DNA from: Bacteroidales bacterium
Lineage (GTDB): Bacteria; Bacteroidota; Bacteroidia; Bacteroidales; VadinHA17
DNA: 64,000 nt
Direction of reading: 5' to 3'
NCBI GenBank assembly: GCA_003141895.1
Contig: PLNT01000016.1
Span: forward strand, 1 to 64,000
Below the pieces are notes generated by a model. That model worked only from the letters and a program-made list of their open reading frames with translations. It ran no database searches and was not told the origin of the DNA. The stretch's first letter is position 1. Each line of letters starts with the position of its first letter. The translations under genes and the position numbers were made by a program. This document shows positions 44,936-54,155 of this stretch, one piece after another.

Positions 44936-46621
44936 ATGAGAAGAACTGTTTCTATAATCCTTTCGATACTGCTTCCGTCAGTTGCATTTTCACAGGATAG
45001 AATTACCGGTCATGATTTTGCTACAAGATCAGAAGTAATTGCGCGTAACGGAATGGCAGCAACCAGTCATCCGCTTGCGACTCAGGTGGCTCTCGATATT
45101 TTAAAAAAAGGCGGAAATGCAATTGATGCTGCGATAGCTGCAGATGCAGTTCTTGGTGTTGTTGAGCCAACAGGTGCCGGTGTAGGTGGTGACCTGTTTG
45201 CTATAATCTGGAGCGCCGACAAAGGTAAATTATATGGATTAAACGGAAGCGGGAGATCCCCACGCTCATTAAAGCTTGAATACTTTAAAGAGAACGGATA
45301 TGAATTTATTCCATCTTTTGGTCCCCTTCCGGTTTCAGTCCCGGGATGTGTCGATGGCTGGTACGAAATGCACGATATGTTCGGCCATCTGCCAATGAAT
45401 GAAGTACTTCAACCGGCAATCACTTATGCAAGAGAAGGGTTTCCTGTTACAGAAGTAATTGCTTTTGCTCTCAAACAAGCTGAGACTTTAAAAGAGTATC
45501 CAAATATAAAAGAGGTTTACATGTCTTCAGGGCATCCACCGATAAAAGGTGAAATTTTCAAAAACCCATTACTGGCCAACACTCTTGAAAAAATAGCCAA
45601 AGGAGGCAGATATGAATTTTATAAGGGATCAATTGCAAAGGACATAGCTGCCTTTATGAAAAAACAGGGAGGCTTCCTTTCATACGATGACATGTACAGG
45701 CATCATTCAGAATGGGTAGAACCTGTCAGTACGTCTTATCGTGGTTATGAAGTCTGGGAACTACCTCCAAACGGACAGGGCATTGCAGCCCTGCAGATGC
45801 TTAATATACTTGAAGGATATGATATTGCTGCAATGGGTTTTGGTTCAGCTGATTACATACATGTTTGGACTGAGGCGAAAAAACTGGCCTTTGAAGACAG
45901 GGCAAAATATTATGCTGACCCATTTTTCAATAAAATTCCTGTATCTCAGCTCATTTCAAAAAAATATGCTGCTGAGCGGCGCAAGCTTATTGATATGAAT
46001 AAAGCTGCCAAGATTTATGATCCTGGAAAAATAGAGGGCCCGAATACAGTTTATCTGACAGTTGCTGACAAAGCAGGAAACATTGTTTCTCTCATTCAGA
46101 GTAACTACAGAGGAATGGGATCAGGTATGTGCCCTACGGGTTTGGGATTTGTTCTGCAGGACAGGGGTGAAATGTTCAGTCTCGAGGAAGGACATATGAA
46201 CGTTTATGCACCAGGCAAAAGACCTTTTCATACTATAATTCCATCATTCATAACAAAAAACGGCAAGCCCTGGGTAAGTTTTGGTGTGATGGGTGGTGAT
46301 ATGCAACCACAGGGGCAGGTTCAGATTATCGTTAATCTCATTGACTTTAAAATGAATCTCCAGGAAGCAGGTGACGCTCCCAGGATGCATCATATCGGAT
46401 CGTCCGAACCAACCGGTCAGCAAATGACAAATGGAGGCATTCTTCTTCTTGAAAGCGGTTTCCGTACCGAGGTCATCCAGAATCTTATGTCAAGAGGTCA
46501 TACAATTCAATGGGATCTTGGGGGTTATGGTGGTTACCAGGCCATAATGTGGGATGATAAGAATAAAGTGTGGTTCGGGGCTTCTGAATCGAGAAAGGAT
46601 GGTCAGGCTGCGGGATATTAA
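44936..46621 (+). CDS. ggt: gamma-glutamyltranspeptidase
   Basis: 561-residue secreted Ntn-hydrolase that cleaves gamma-glutamyl bonds of glutathione and related peptides in the periplasm. Signal peptide to about residue 19 (LLPSVAFSQ). Family motifs: GMAATSHPLATQVALDILKKGG in part, NAIDAAIAADAVLGVVEP, TGAGVGGDLF, and the autoprocessing site before Thr371 in GPNTVYLTVADKAGNIVSL. The usual TTH after the cleavage site is TVY here. GMGSGMCPTGLGF and PSFITKNGKPW follow. The 3' end overlaps the last gene of the Hyf-like cluster by 4 bp, tail to tail. Confidence 0.92.
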   Translation: MRRTVSIILSILLPSVAFSQDRITGHDFATRSEVIARNGMAATSHPLATQVALDILKKGGNAIDAAIAADAVLGVVEPTGAGVGGDLFAIIWSADKGKLYGLNGSGRSPRSLKLEYFKENGYEFIPSFGPLPVSVPGCVDGWYEMHDMFGHLPMNEVLQPAITYAREGFPVTEVIAFALKQAETLKEYPNIKEVYMSSGHPPIKGEIFKNPLLANTLEKIAKGGRYEFYKGSIAKDIAAFMKKQGGFLSYDDMYRHHSEWVEPVSTSYRGYEVWELPPNGQGIAALQMLNILEGYDIAAMGFGSADYIHVWTEAKKLAFEDRAKYYADPFFNKIPVSQLISKKYAAERRKLIDMNKAAKIYDPGKIEGPNTVYLTVADKAGNIVSLIQSNYRGMGSGMCPTGLGFVLQDRGEMFSLEEGHMNVYAPGKRPFHTIIPSFITKNGKPWVSFGVMGGDMQPQGQVQIIVNLIDFKMNLQEAGDAPRMHHIGSSEPTGQQMTNGGILLLESGFRTEVIQNLMSRGHTIQWDLGGYGGYQAIMWDDKNKVWFGASESRKDGQAAGY

Positions 46622-47376
46622 CCCCCAACCCCCAGCAAATCCATAACCCCATTAATATATGTAAGCGGATGAATGGGATTTCCGGGCACATACAAGTCAA
46701 TGTGATTTTTCTCAATAAATCTTCTGTCTATTGCAGGACTTCCTTCAAAGATGCCTCCGCTTATAGCGTCAGTACCTGCCAAAATAATGATTTTAGGTGA
46801 AGGAATAGCTTTGTAAGTAATTTCCAGCGCTTCAGCCATATTCTCCGAGATGGGTCCTGTTATCACTATTCCATCGGCATGACGAGGTGAAGCAACAAAT
46901 TCAATACCAAAACGTCCAAAATCAAAATTCACATTCCCGGTAGCGGCAAGTTCCATTTCACAAGAATTATCTCCCCCGGCAGATACCTGACGCAGCTTCA
47001 ATGCACTTTTAAAAAGTCTTCTTATCTCTTTTCTAATAAGGTTTTCATCAAGTTGTAACGGAGTTTCAGAACCCGGTTTGATAATAAGTGCTTCCCTGAC
47101 ATTGGATGATATCCTGTAATCATTTGTGAACCTGATCTTATTGGGGAGCAGGAACGAACATTCTTTACAGAAAACACATCTGCCCATATCTATAGATCCT
47201 GAGTTACCATTAATGGCCATTACCGGGCAGGCAGAAAAGACAGTTTTGATTTCATCTTTTGTTATATCATCTGAAATGACCGGTCTCCCTCTGAACAACT
47301 CGGAAACAGGCTGCATACGAAGGTTTTTGACATATTGTATGCCGTGACTCTTCAGAACATTTATCTCTTTAAACAT
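46618..47376 (-). CDS. Ehr/Hyf-like small subunit (NuoB/HyfI family) with partial ferredoxin domain and lost cluster ligands
   Basis: 252-residue hydrophilic subunit. Residues 40-90 are a ferredoxin-like segment with Cys50 (CPVMAI) and Cys67/70/73 (CVFCKEC), the four ligands of one [4Fe-4S]; the other cluster set is missing. Residues 115-250 are NuoB/HyfI-like (GRFGIEFVASPRHADGIVITGP). Of the four Cys that bind the proximal (N2-type) cluster in complex I and NiFe hydrogenases only Cys139 remains: GGDNSCE for xxCxxCE, GTDAISGG for GDCAxxGG, VPGNPIHP for xPGCPPxP. It therefore should not carry the normal proximal cluster. Last gene of the six-gene operon, 23 bp after the large subunit. Confidence 0.85.
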   Translation of the reverse strand: MFKEINVLKSHGIQYVKNLRMQPVSELFRGRPVISDDITKDEIKTVFSACPVMAINGNSGSIDMGRCVFCKECSFLLPNKIRFTNDYRISSNVREALIIKPGSETPLQLDENLIRKEIRRLFKSALKLRQVSAGGDNSCEMELAATGNVNFDFGRFGIEFVASPRHADGIVITGPISENMAEALEITYKAIPSPKIIILAGTDAISGGIFEGSPAIDRRFIEKNHIDLYVPGNPIHPLTYINGVMDLLGVGG

Positions 47377-47399
47377 TATAGTTCACTTACTGAATAAAA

Positions 47400-48920
47400 T
47401 TATAAATCGTTTCCGCAATACGACAGGTTAAAACTCTTATTACAGATCGGGAAATCCGATATTTCCTGATTACGCACTGCCAAAGCTAAAGCCATCCAAT
47501 TATGCATGGAAGGATCTTTGACTTTATAATGTGCAATATTTCCGCTATTATCAGTGATAGCGATATGACAAATTTCACCTCTCCATCCTTCGACCATGGA
47601 GATTGCAAAGCTGTCTGGCTTTAAGTTATAGTCATAAACAGGCTTCCTGAAGTCTTTAATTTTTTGTTGCCATATCTCAATAAGTTCATGAATAATTTTC
47701 ACCGATTCGTGTACCTCAAGAACACGTTCCATCCCTCGCGCAAGGACATCGCCTGTTTCAAGAATTACCGGTCGGACCAAATAGTTTTTATAGTATTGAA
47801 AAGGATGCGTTTTACGTATATCACGTAAAATCCCGCTTGTACGGGCAGTCATTCCAACGGTACCCAGGCTTAAAGCTTGTTGTCTTGTAAGGATCCCGAT
47901 ATCATCAAAACGGCCAAGAACGCTTGGCAGTGAATAAATAAGATCAGTTACTTCAAAAAATCGTCTGCCTGTATCATCAAGTACACGGAGTATCTCGTTT
48001 ACAACTTCATTATTCAGGGGATAATTACTGCCACCGGGGCGGATAAGCCCTTTGCCAAAGCGATTCCCGCACCAAAATTGGGTAGTATTTATTATTGTGG
48101 TTCTCAGAGCCTCGCATACTACTTGTCCAAGCTGGTAAGCTACATCGCCACATAAAGCAGAAGTGTCGCCGATGTGAATAGCGAGCCTTTCCATTTCCAA
48201 AGCGATGCACCTTTCGATCTGTAATGCTTCGCTGACCTGAATACCAGCTAATGATTCAATAAGTTGCGAATGAGCCATAGAGTGTCCGATTGAAGTATCG
48301 CCGGCAATACTTTCTGAAAGGATACATCTTTGTAATGCATTGCATTTCGTAATAAATAACTCTTCAATTCCACGATGCTGATACCCTAATTGAATTTCGA
48401 GGTGTAAAACCTTTTCACCGTTACAGATAAACCTGAAATGCCCTGGTTCAATAATACCTGCATGTACCGGTCCTACTCCTACTTCATGAAGCTCTTCACT
48501 CTCAATATTATAAAAAGGATAATTATCCATAATCTCTGACACGTCTTTACGATTATACGGATATCTAACAGGCTTCAGCCATGGATGGCCCACAAATTCA
48601 ACTCCGAAATTTTCGTGAATTTCACGTTCAAAAATATGAAGCGGTACGCATTCCGGAGTAAGAGATTTTAGCACGGGATGATCCTTATTAAGCTCATGAG
48701 CAAATAATACCACAATATTATTGTTATCATCAGCTATACAACAATAAAGTTTCAGATTGCCCGCTGACTCAACTCCGTAATAGGCAACGCAGTGCTTTCC
48801 TTCCTCTTTTAAAAAAGCCAAAACACGATCATAAAAAATCTCATATTTTAAAATGGGTATTTCTTTTAGGTCAAGCGGTAGTGAATTGTTTTTTATTTCC
48901 ATATATAGTTTTTGATCCAT
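47400..48920 (-). CDS. Ehr/Hyf-like large subunit (fused NuoC-NuoD/HyfG family) lacking NiFe ligands
   Basis: 506-residue protein with a NuoC-like N-domain (to about 130; HIFEREIHENFGVEFVGHPW) and a NuoD/HyfG-like domain (GYQHRGIEELF, AGDTSIGHSMAHSQLIE, ERLAIHIGDTSALCGDVAYQ, DPSMHNWMALALAVR, FPICNKSFNLSYCGNDL). In true group 4 hydrogenases the ligand motifs are CGICxxxH and DPCxxC. Here the N-terminal pair is replaced by IAGDTSIGH (residues 205-213) and the C-terminal motif by SYCGNDL, so a NiFe centre cannot be bound in the usual way. Closest described class: energy-converting hydrogenase-related (Ehr) complexes. Starts 8 bp after the NuoN-like gene. Confidence 0.88.
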   Translation of the reverse strand: MDQKLYMEIKNNSLPLDLKEIPILKYEIFYDRVLAFLKEEGKHCVAYYGVESAGNLKLYCCIADDNNNIVVLFAHELNKDHPVLKSLTPECVPLHIFEREIHENFGVEFVGHPWLKPVRYPYNRKDVSEIMDNYPFYNIESEELHEVGVGPVHAGIIEPGHFRFICNGEKVLHLEIQLGYQHRGIEELFITKCNALQRCILSESIAGDTSIGHSMAHSQLIESLAGIQVSEALQIERCIALEMERLAIHIGDTSALCGDVAYQLGQVVCEALRTTIINTTQFWCGNRFGKGLIRPGGSNYPLNNEVVNEILRVLDDTGRRFFEVTDLIYSLPSVLGRFDDIGILTRQQALSLGTVGMTARTSGILRDIRKTHPFQYYKNYLVRPVILETGDVLARGMERVLEVHESVKIIHELIEIWQQKIKDFRKPVYDYNLKPDSFAISMVEGWRGEICHIAITDNSGNIAHYKVKDPSMHNWMALALAVRNQEISDFPICNKSFNLSYCGNDL

Positions 48921-48928
48921 GACATTTA

Positions 48929-50356
48929 CTATTTAAGAAAAATGGAAATACTCTGGTTAATAAGATCAACCAGGATGGGAGGTTGATAAAAACACATAAC
49001 GAAAACAACCCCAAGGAATAGAAATTGGCTGACAGTCTCAACAGGATTAATTTTTTCCGGGGACTTTTGATAATTCTCATTACGAGGATTCGAAAATACA
49101 ATATGCATAATTCTTGTGCTCATGGCATAAATAACAAAGCACAGCAGCAGAATTACAGTTACCAATACAAACCATTGGTTATTGAAAACGGCTGCTTTAA
49201 ATATCATAAACTCAGTAATAAACAGACCTGAAGGAGGAATGGCAAGAATGCAGATCATTCCCGTAATAAGTACTAAAGCGCCGGCAGGATATAGTTTCAT
49301 ATACCTGCCACATTCATCTAATTTGAATGTATGAAGTACCCTTGATAATTGTCCCATTTGATAAAAAAGACTCGATTTTGTTAATGAATGCAACACCAGG
49401 AGAAGCAACGCTGCATAATAACCAACTCCACCCACACCAATCGCAATAGCTACCAGTCCCATGTTTTCCAGACTTGAATATGCAAGCATTCTCTTAAGGT
49501 GTTTTGCTTTAAGCATGTAACCCGCAGCAATTAAGATAGACAAGACCCCTGACAGGATAAGAACATGATTCATAAAAGGCAAAATAGATGATAAAGAAAA
49601 TAAAGTATAAACACGAAAAATAGCCAGAAAACCGACATTCATCAATGTAGTGGAAATTAAGGCGCTGATTGGAGGCGGTGCTACAGAATGTGCATCAATG
49701 GTAACAGTATGCATGGGAAAAAGACCCATCTTTGTGCTGAAGCCAACCAGAACAAAAATAAATGCAATTTTCAGATACATGGGATTGGCCTGATTAATAA
49801 TATTCGCTAAAGATTCAAAAGAAAGATTGGCAGCATCTTCCCGGCCATAAATAAATCCTAAAAACAAAATACCAAGATAAGCCATAGCTATCCCGGTTGA
49901 ACAGATAAAAACATACTTCCATGTTGCTTCAAGCGCCATTTCCGTGCGATCGTGATATATCAGGGCTGCCACAGCCAGGGTGGTAGCTTCAACAAAAATC
50001 CATAGAACAGTCATGCCATTTGCCAGGTATGCACCCGACATAAAAGTCATTAAAGCAATCAGGGCAGCATGGTATATATTATATTTTTTCACATCGTCAC
50101 CGGCTGCATAAATAAATCCATGGTAAACAGTTGGAATAGCTAAAAACGATAAAACGGAAAGTAATAACACACCGGCGCTGTTATAAGTGAAATAGCTCAA
50201 TTCGGTTTTATTTAAGTTAGTCCAGCAATAGAAAGTAAAACCAATGTGCATTAATGCGAAACTAAGGCTTATAATTTTAGTAATAGTTTTACTTTTAAGT
50301 AAGACTATCGAGATGCACATAAATGATGAAATGATAAAAAATAATAAAAGTGTCAT
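48929..50356 (-). CDS. Ehr/Hyf-like NuoN/HyfF-type proton-pump subunit
   Basis: 475-residue membrane protein with about 14 hydrophobic segments, belonging to the Mrp-antiporter-like subunits of complex I and Hyf hydrogenases. The transport-helix motifs are present: WIFVEATTLAVAALIYHDRT with the TM5-type Glu, STKMGLFPMHTVTIDAHSVA with the TM7-type Lys, and KHLKRMLAYSSLENMGLVAIA. One of two antiporter-like subunits in the cluster, implying at least two ion-translocation channels. Starts 3 bp after the HyfE-like gene. Confidence 0.88.
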   Translation of the reverse strand: MTLLLFFIISSFMCISIVLLKSKTITKIISLSFALMHIGFTFYCWTNLNKTELSYFTYNSAGVLLLSVLSFLAIPTVYHGFIYAAGDDVKKYNIYHAALIALMTFMSGAYLANGMTVLWIFVEATTLAVAALIYHDRTEMALEATWKYVFICSTGIAMAYLGILFLGFIYGREDAANLSFESLANIINQANPMYLKIAFIFVLVGFSTKMGLFPMHTVTIDAHSVAPPPISALISTTLMNVGFLAIFRVYTLFSLSSILPFMNHVLILSGVLSILIAAGYMLKAKHLKRMLAYSSLENMGLVAIAIGVGGVGYYAALLLLVLHSLTKSSLFYQMGQLSRVLHTFKLDECGRYMKLYPAGALVLITGMICILAIPPSGLFITEFMIFKAAVFNNQWFVLVTVILLLCFVIYAMSTRIMHIVFSNPRNENYQKSPEKINPVETVSQFLFLGVVFVMCFYQPPILVDLINQSISIFLK

Positions 50357-50359
50357 CCT

Positions 50360-50974
50360 TTAATCTTTTAGCGTGGTTAACTCGTTTGTATGCGGTTTGA
50401 GTCGTAATCCGAAAAAACCAAGAATTAAAACTCCCACAAAAATGTCAAGCAATATTCCAATATTGATCAGCATAGGCATTTTATTTCCTACGGCAAGTGA
50501 AAACATAAAAACTGAATTCTCAATAACTAAAAAGCCTATCAGATGCGAGATTATCAATTTGTGTGTTACAATAAGCAACATTCCGGTAAATAAAGTAAAA
50601 AGAGCAATGGCCATGTAAATAGTATTGATATAAGGATTCACCAGAGAATTTGCCAATATAACACTTATCAATAATGCAAAAATTGATAAAATGAGTAAAT
50701 AGAAACCTGGCATTGCCAGTCGGGACACTTTAGATACTGCAGAACGGTCAACAATCCTGAATAGCAGATACGGTATTAAAATAGTCTTAAAAATCAAAGT
50801 TTCCGAAGCAATAAACAGCAGATTTACACTATTTATTTCTTTAAGCTCGAATATAGCAATACCAAACAGTAATAACCCCTGAATTCCAATAAGCCTGATA
50901 TATGTAATTAATCGCTCCGCAGATGAAAAATACATAAGAGTTATTGAAAACAATACTATCAGATAATTTACCAT
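50360..50974 (-). CDS. Ehr/Hyf-like HyfE-type small membrane subunit
   Basis: 204-residue polytopic membrane protein with six or seven helices. By position and pattern (LIGIQGLLLFGIAIFEL, LVIENSVFMFSLAVGNKMPM, GILLDIFVGVLILGFFG) it is the HyfE component, whose C-terminal half resembles NuoK/MrpC. In complex I-like machines this subunit links the antiporter-like subunits to the NuoH-like one. Overlap-tight spacing to both neighbours (9 and 3 bp). Confidence 0.83.
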   Translation of the reverse strand: MVNYLIVLFSITLMYFSSAERLITYIRLIGIQGLLLFGIAIFELKEINSVNLLFIASETLIFKTILIPYLLFRIVDRSAVSKVSRLAMPGFYLLILSIFALLISVILANSLVNPYINTIYMAIALFTLFTGMLLIVTHKLIISHLIGFLVIENSVFMFSLAVGNKMPMLINIGILLDIFVGVLILGFFGLRLKPHTNELTTLKD

Positions 50975-50983
50975 GTTTTGTTA

Positions 50984-51895
50984 TTAGATTAATTTGTCGG
51001 TTAATATTAAAATTACCACAAAAGCTATCCAAGCAATTGCTGAAATGGTAAGGATGAATTTGGGATTTTTGTTCATCTTGTTCCTGGCTCTGAACGATTC
51101 TGTAAGGCCAATGATTACTGCAAATACCACCTGAACTGTCAAGAACAAAACAATCTGCAGAAATATGTTCCATCCGGCAGGCACAATAACATTATACATC
51201 AAAGCACCATAAATTGCAAATTTCAGGTACGTACCAATATGAATCAATGCTTTATCAAAACCGCTGTTATCCAGTATCATAACCTCATGTATCATGGTGA
51301 GTTCGAGATGCGTTCTGGGGTCATCGACCGGGAGTCTGCTGTTTTCGATCATGGCTATCTGAACAAATATATAAAATCCTATAATGCTGTATATCAACAC
51401 ATAATGAGTTCCTGCAAGAAAAAAATGACTAAAAATGCCCGAGAAAGAAGTATAACCGGTAAGCATTGCAAAAGTAGCCAGCAAAATAAAGAATGCCGGT
51501 TCCACGAGCATTGAGAAAAATGCTTCACGATTGGCGCCCATTCCCCCGAAACTGCTCCCGGTATCGAGAGCAGAAAGAATGGTAAAAAACTTTCCGAAAG
51601 CGAGAAGGTAAGCGAAAAAAACAAAATCACCTTCAAATGATATAACAGCACTCTGAGTGGCAAATGGTATTACCAGCAAAACACACAAAACACTTGACAA
51701 TGCAACAACCGGAGCAATTTGAAATATTCTTCCTGAGGTCTTGCTGAAAACACTTCCTTTTCTCATCAACACTCCTATATCTTTGATTGGCTGAAGTATT
51801 CCCTGACCTTTACGTCCCGATGATATGCTTTTTGTACGTAATATTATTCCGGGAAAAAAGAAAGCTGCAATTAAGATCAGAACAAACGACATCAT
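50984..51895 (-). CDS. Ehr/Hyf-like NuoH/HyfC-type membrane anchor subunit
   Basis: 303-residue membrane protein with about eight helices. HyfC/NuoH signatures are AMIENSRLPVDDPRTHLELTMIHE shown in part, VMILDNSGFDKALIHIGTYLK, and LRTKSISSGRKGQGILQPIKD near the N-terminus. This subunit forms the quinone-site/anchor interface with the hydrophilic arm in complex I-like enzymes, and its acidic loop residues are retained although the partner subunits have lost metal ligands. ATG at 51895 or the adjacent ATG at 51892; 2 bp after the NuoL-like gene. Confidence 0.88.
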   Translation of the reverse strand: MMSFVLILIAAFFFPGIILRTKSISSGRKGQGILQPIKDIGVLMRKGSVFSKTSGRIFQIAPVVALSSVLCVLLVIPFATQSAVISFEGDFVFFAYLLAFGKFFTILSALDTGSSFGGMGANREAFFSMLVEPAFFILLATFAMLTGYTSFSGIFSHFFLAGTHYVLIYSIIGFYIFVQIAMIENSRLPVDDPRTHLELTMIHEVMILDNSGFDKALIHIGTYLKFAIYGALMYNVIVPAGWNIFLQIVLFLTVQVVFAVIIGLTESFRARNKMNKNPKFILTISAIAWIAFVVILILTDKLI

Positions 51896-51897
51896 GT

Positions 51898-53892
51898 TCA
51901 GATAAGGTTAAAATAGGTTAACAAAAACACAAGGAGCATATAAACAAATGCATATAATATGTAATGCTGAATCTGCCCGGTTTGCATAACTGCAATTTTT
52001 TTCAGAAGTGATGAAAACCAATCTATCGGCTTGTCAATAAGTAACTTTTTGATAATATCGTCACTATGCGACTCAAAGGTTCTCTTCACGGGGAATATTT
52101 CGTCATCCCGGAAGTCATCCATTATTTTTTTTGTCTGGAGCAATGGTTTTGCAAGATGGTTGTAATTATAGGTATACGATGTTGCAGTATATTGTTGTTT
52201 ACTGGTGCCGGCAGTATAGCCACAGCCCCATGTGGGCCCAATGTCAATTTGTTTCGTCTTAAGATAAAAGTGCCTGTAAACAAGTAATATAACGATAGTA
52301 ATAACAAATATTCCACTCAAAATACTTATTTGGGCGAGGTTATTTACAGAAGAATTAGCTACCATTGTCATATCGGGTAGCCTGAACGCCTGGAATACTA
52401 TATTAAAAACAGGTTTCACAAATAAGACCGATGCCAATCCTATCAGTATTATAAAAGCGACGGTTATAAATTGAGGAAAAATCATCACCCGGCTGACTTC
52501 CTTAGCCTTTGATGCTTTTTCTGAACGGGGCTCTCCAAGAAAGACTATTCCAAAAGCTTTTGTAAAACAGAAAATTGCCAGTCCCCCTATGAGAGCAAGT
52601 CCGACAATGCTTGACAGTATAACGATAGACTGATATAAGTTAGCGGCTGACAGGCTTTTAAACATGCCCATGTAGATAAGATATTCAGATATAAAGCCAT
52701 TGAAGGGAGGTAAGCCGCAGATTGCCAAAGAACCAATTAAAAAGAAAATAGCGGTATATGGCATTTTCTTCATCAACCCTCCCAGCTGTTCAATGTTTCG
52801 TGTATGTGTGGCCTGATATACCGAACCTGCATTAAAAAAGAGAAGCGATTTAAAAAGGGAATGATTCATAACATGGAGCAAGCCCCCGCTAAAACCAAGC
52901 AGGCTCAACGCGGTATTATTTGTTGCAAGGCCAATCACCCCCAGTCCAATTCCGATACCTATGATGCCTATATTCTCAATGCTATGATAGGCCAACAAGC
53001 GTTTAAGATCATGTTGAACGATAGCCATCATTACACCAAACACACCTGACGCAATAGAAATTGACAGTACAATAAGACCTATTAAAAGCAAATCATTTTG
53101 TACCGACATGATCACACGCAAAATACCATAGATGCCCATTTTTATCATTACCCCTGACATTACTCCCGATACATGCGATGGAGCCGCTGGGTGAGCCTCA
53201 GGGAGCCATGTATGCAAGAGAATAAAACCGGCCTTTATGCCAAACCCGATAAAAAACAGGATAAAAAGCAGAAAATTAGAATGACTTGCAAAATATAGTC
53301 TAAGAGCGTCAAAGCTCATTTGTCCGGTTGCTTTATCAACTATTAAAAAGCTTATTAAGATAAAAAACATGCCAACATGCATCTGTATAAGGTAACTGAT
53401 ACCAGTTTTCATTATAGTGCGGTCTTCTGCATCAAAAATCACAAGGAGGAACGATGACAGAGCCATTAATTCCCAGACAATTAGAAACGACAAGCCATCG
53501 CGTATCATCACTACCATTATCATCGAAAGGTAGAGCCACAGGTACGAGAAGTAATGAATCGAAAAACGTAAAGCATTTTTGCTTTGATAATATGGTTGAA
53601 GGTACCCTCTGGCATAAAGGAAACCTATAAAAACCGTTATATTAACCACGACTATAAAAAATGCTGAAAGGCTGTCTATCGTTAAGAGGAAATTCCTATT
53701 AAAAAAAGATGTATATAACTGTATATTAAGCTGTTGATTATTACCGTTAAGCACTCCAAAACACCATAAAGAAGTTAAAATTATACCACTTGTAAGTAAA
53801 AACAAAGTATAATAATATTTTAAAGACTTGGGGATAAAAAAAACCAGGAACGAGAGAGATAAAATAATAAGAAATAATATAGCATTCATCAT
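51898..53892 (-). CDS. Ehr/Hyf-like NuoL/HyfB-type proton-pump subunit
   Basis: About 664 residues, 15 or more hydrophobic helices, the largest antiporter-like subunit. Motifs: LIVWELMALSSFLLVIFDAED with the TM5-type Glu, GIKAGFILLHTWLPEAHPAA, SHVSGVMSGVMIKMGIYG, LLAYHSIENIGIIGIG, LGFSGGLLHVMNHSLFKSLLF. The open frame starts with a TTG at 53961, but ATG 53892 (MMNAILFLIIL) places the signal-anchor helix at the start as expected. First gene of the six-gene operon, so its upstream region should hold the operon promoter; I see no convincing one. Confidence 0.87.
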   Translation of the reverse strand: MMNAILFLIILSLSFLVFFIPKSLKYYYTLFLLTSGIILTSLWCFGVLNGNNQQLNIQLYTSFFNRNFLLTIDSLSAFFIVVVNITVFIGFLYARGYLQPYYQSKNALRFSIHYFSYLWLYLSMIMVVMIRDGLSFLIVWELMALSSFLLVIFDAEDRTIMKTGISYLIQMHVGMFFILISFLIVDKATGQMSFDALRLYFASHSNFLLFILFFIGFGIKAGFILLHTWLPEAHPAAPSHVSGVMSGVMIKMGIYGILRVIMSVQNDLLLIGLIVLSISIASGVFGVMMAIVQHDLKRLLAYHSIENIGIIGIGIGLGVIGLATNNTALSLLGFSGGLLHVMNHSLFKSLLFFNAGSVYQATHTRNIEQLGGLMKKMPYTAIFFLIGSLAICGLPPFNGFISEYLIYMGMFKSLSAANLYQSIVILSSIVGLALIGGLAIFCFTKAFGIVFLGEPRSEKASKAKEVSRVMIFPQFITVAFIILIGLASVLFVKPVFNIVFQAFRLPDMTMVANSSVNNLAQISILSGIFVITIVILLVYRHFYLKTKQIDIGPTWGCGYTAGTSKQQYTATSYTYNYNHLAKPLLQTKKIMDDFRDDEIFPVKRTFESHSDDIIKKLLIDKPIDWFSSLLKKIAVMQTGQIQHYILYAFVYMLLVFLLTYFNLI

Positions 53893-54155
53893 CAGTGGTA
53901 AATAATATAAAGTCTTTATAGTTTTTTTGTTGTCATTAGATGATTTCTTGTTTGACAACAAATTAAGAATTGCAAACCGTTTGAAAATAATTACTTACAT
54001 TAATTTTTACTCACGTAATTGCAATTTTGTGTCAGCAAAAGTAAAAATTTATCTCCTATTTTTTACTTTTCGCAGCATATTCGACAAAAAAACTTAGTAA
54101 TCTATGCCAATCCGCAAAATCAAAAATAATGAATACAATATTCGATTAACACACG

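Noticed and set aside
46618-53892. Interpretation of the cluster as an active hydrogenase-4 or as respiratory complex I
   Set aside because: NiFe CxxC ligands and most proximal-cluster Cys are missing, and NuoE/F/G, NuoI, NuoA, NuoJ and NuoM-type genes are absent.
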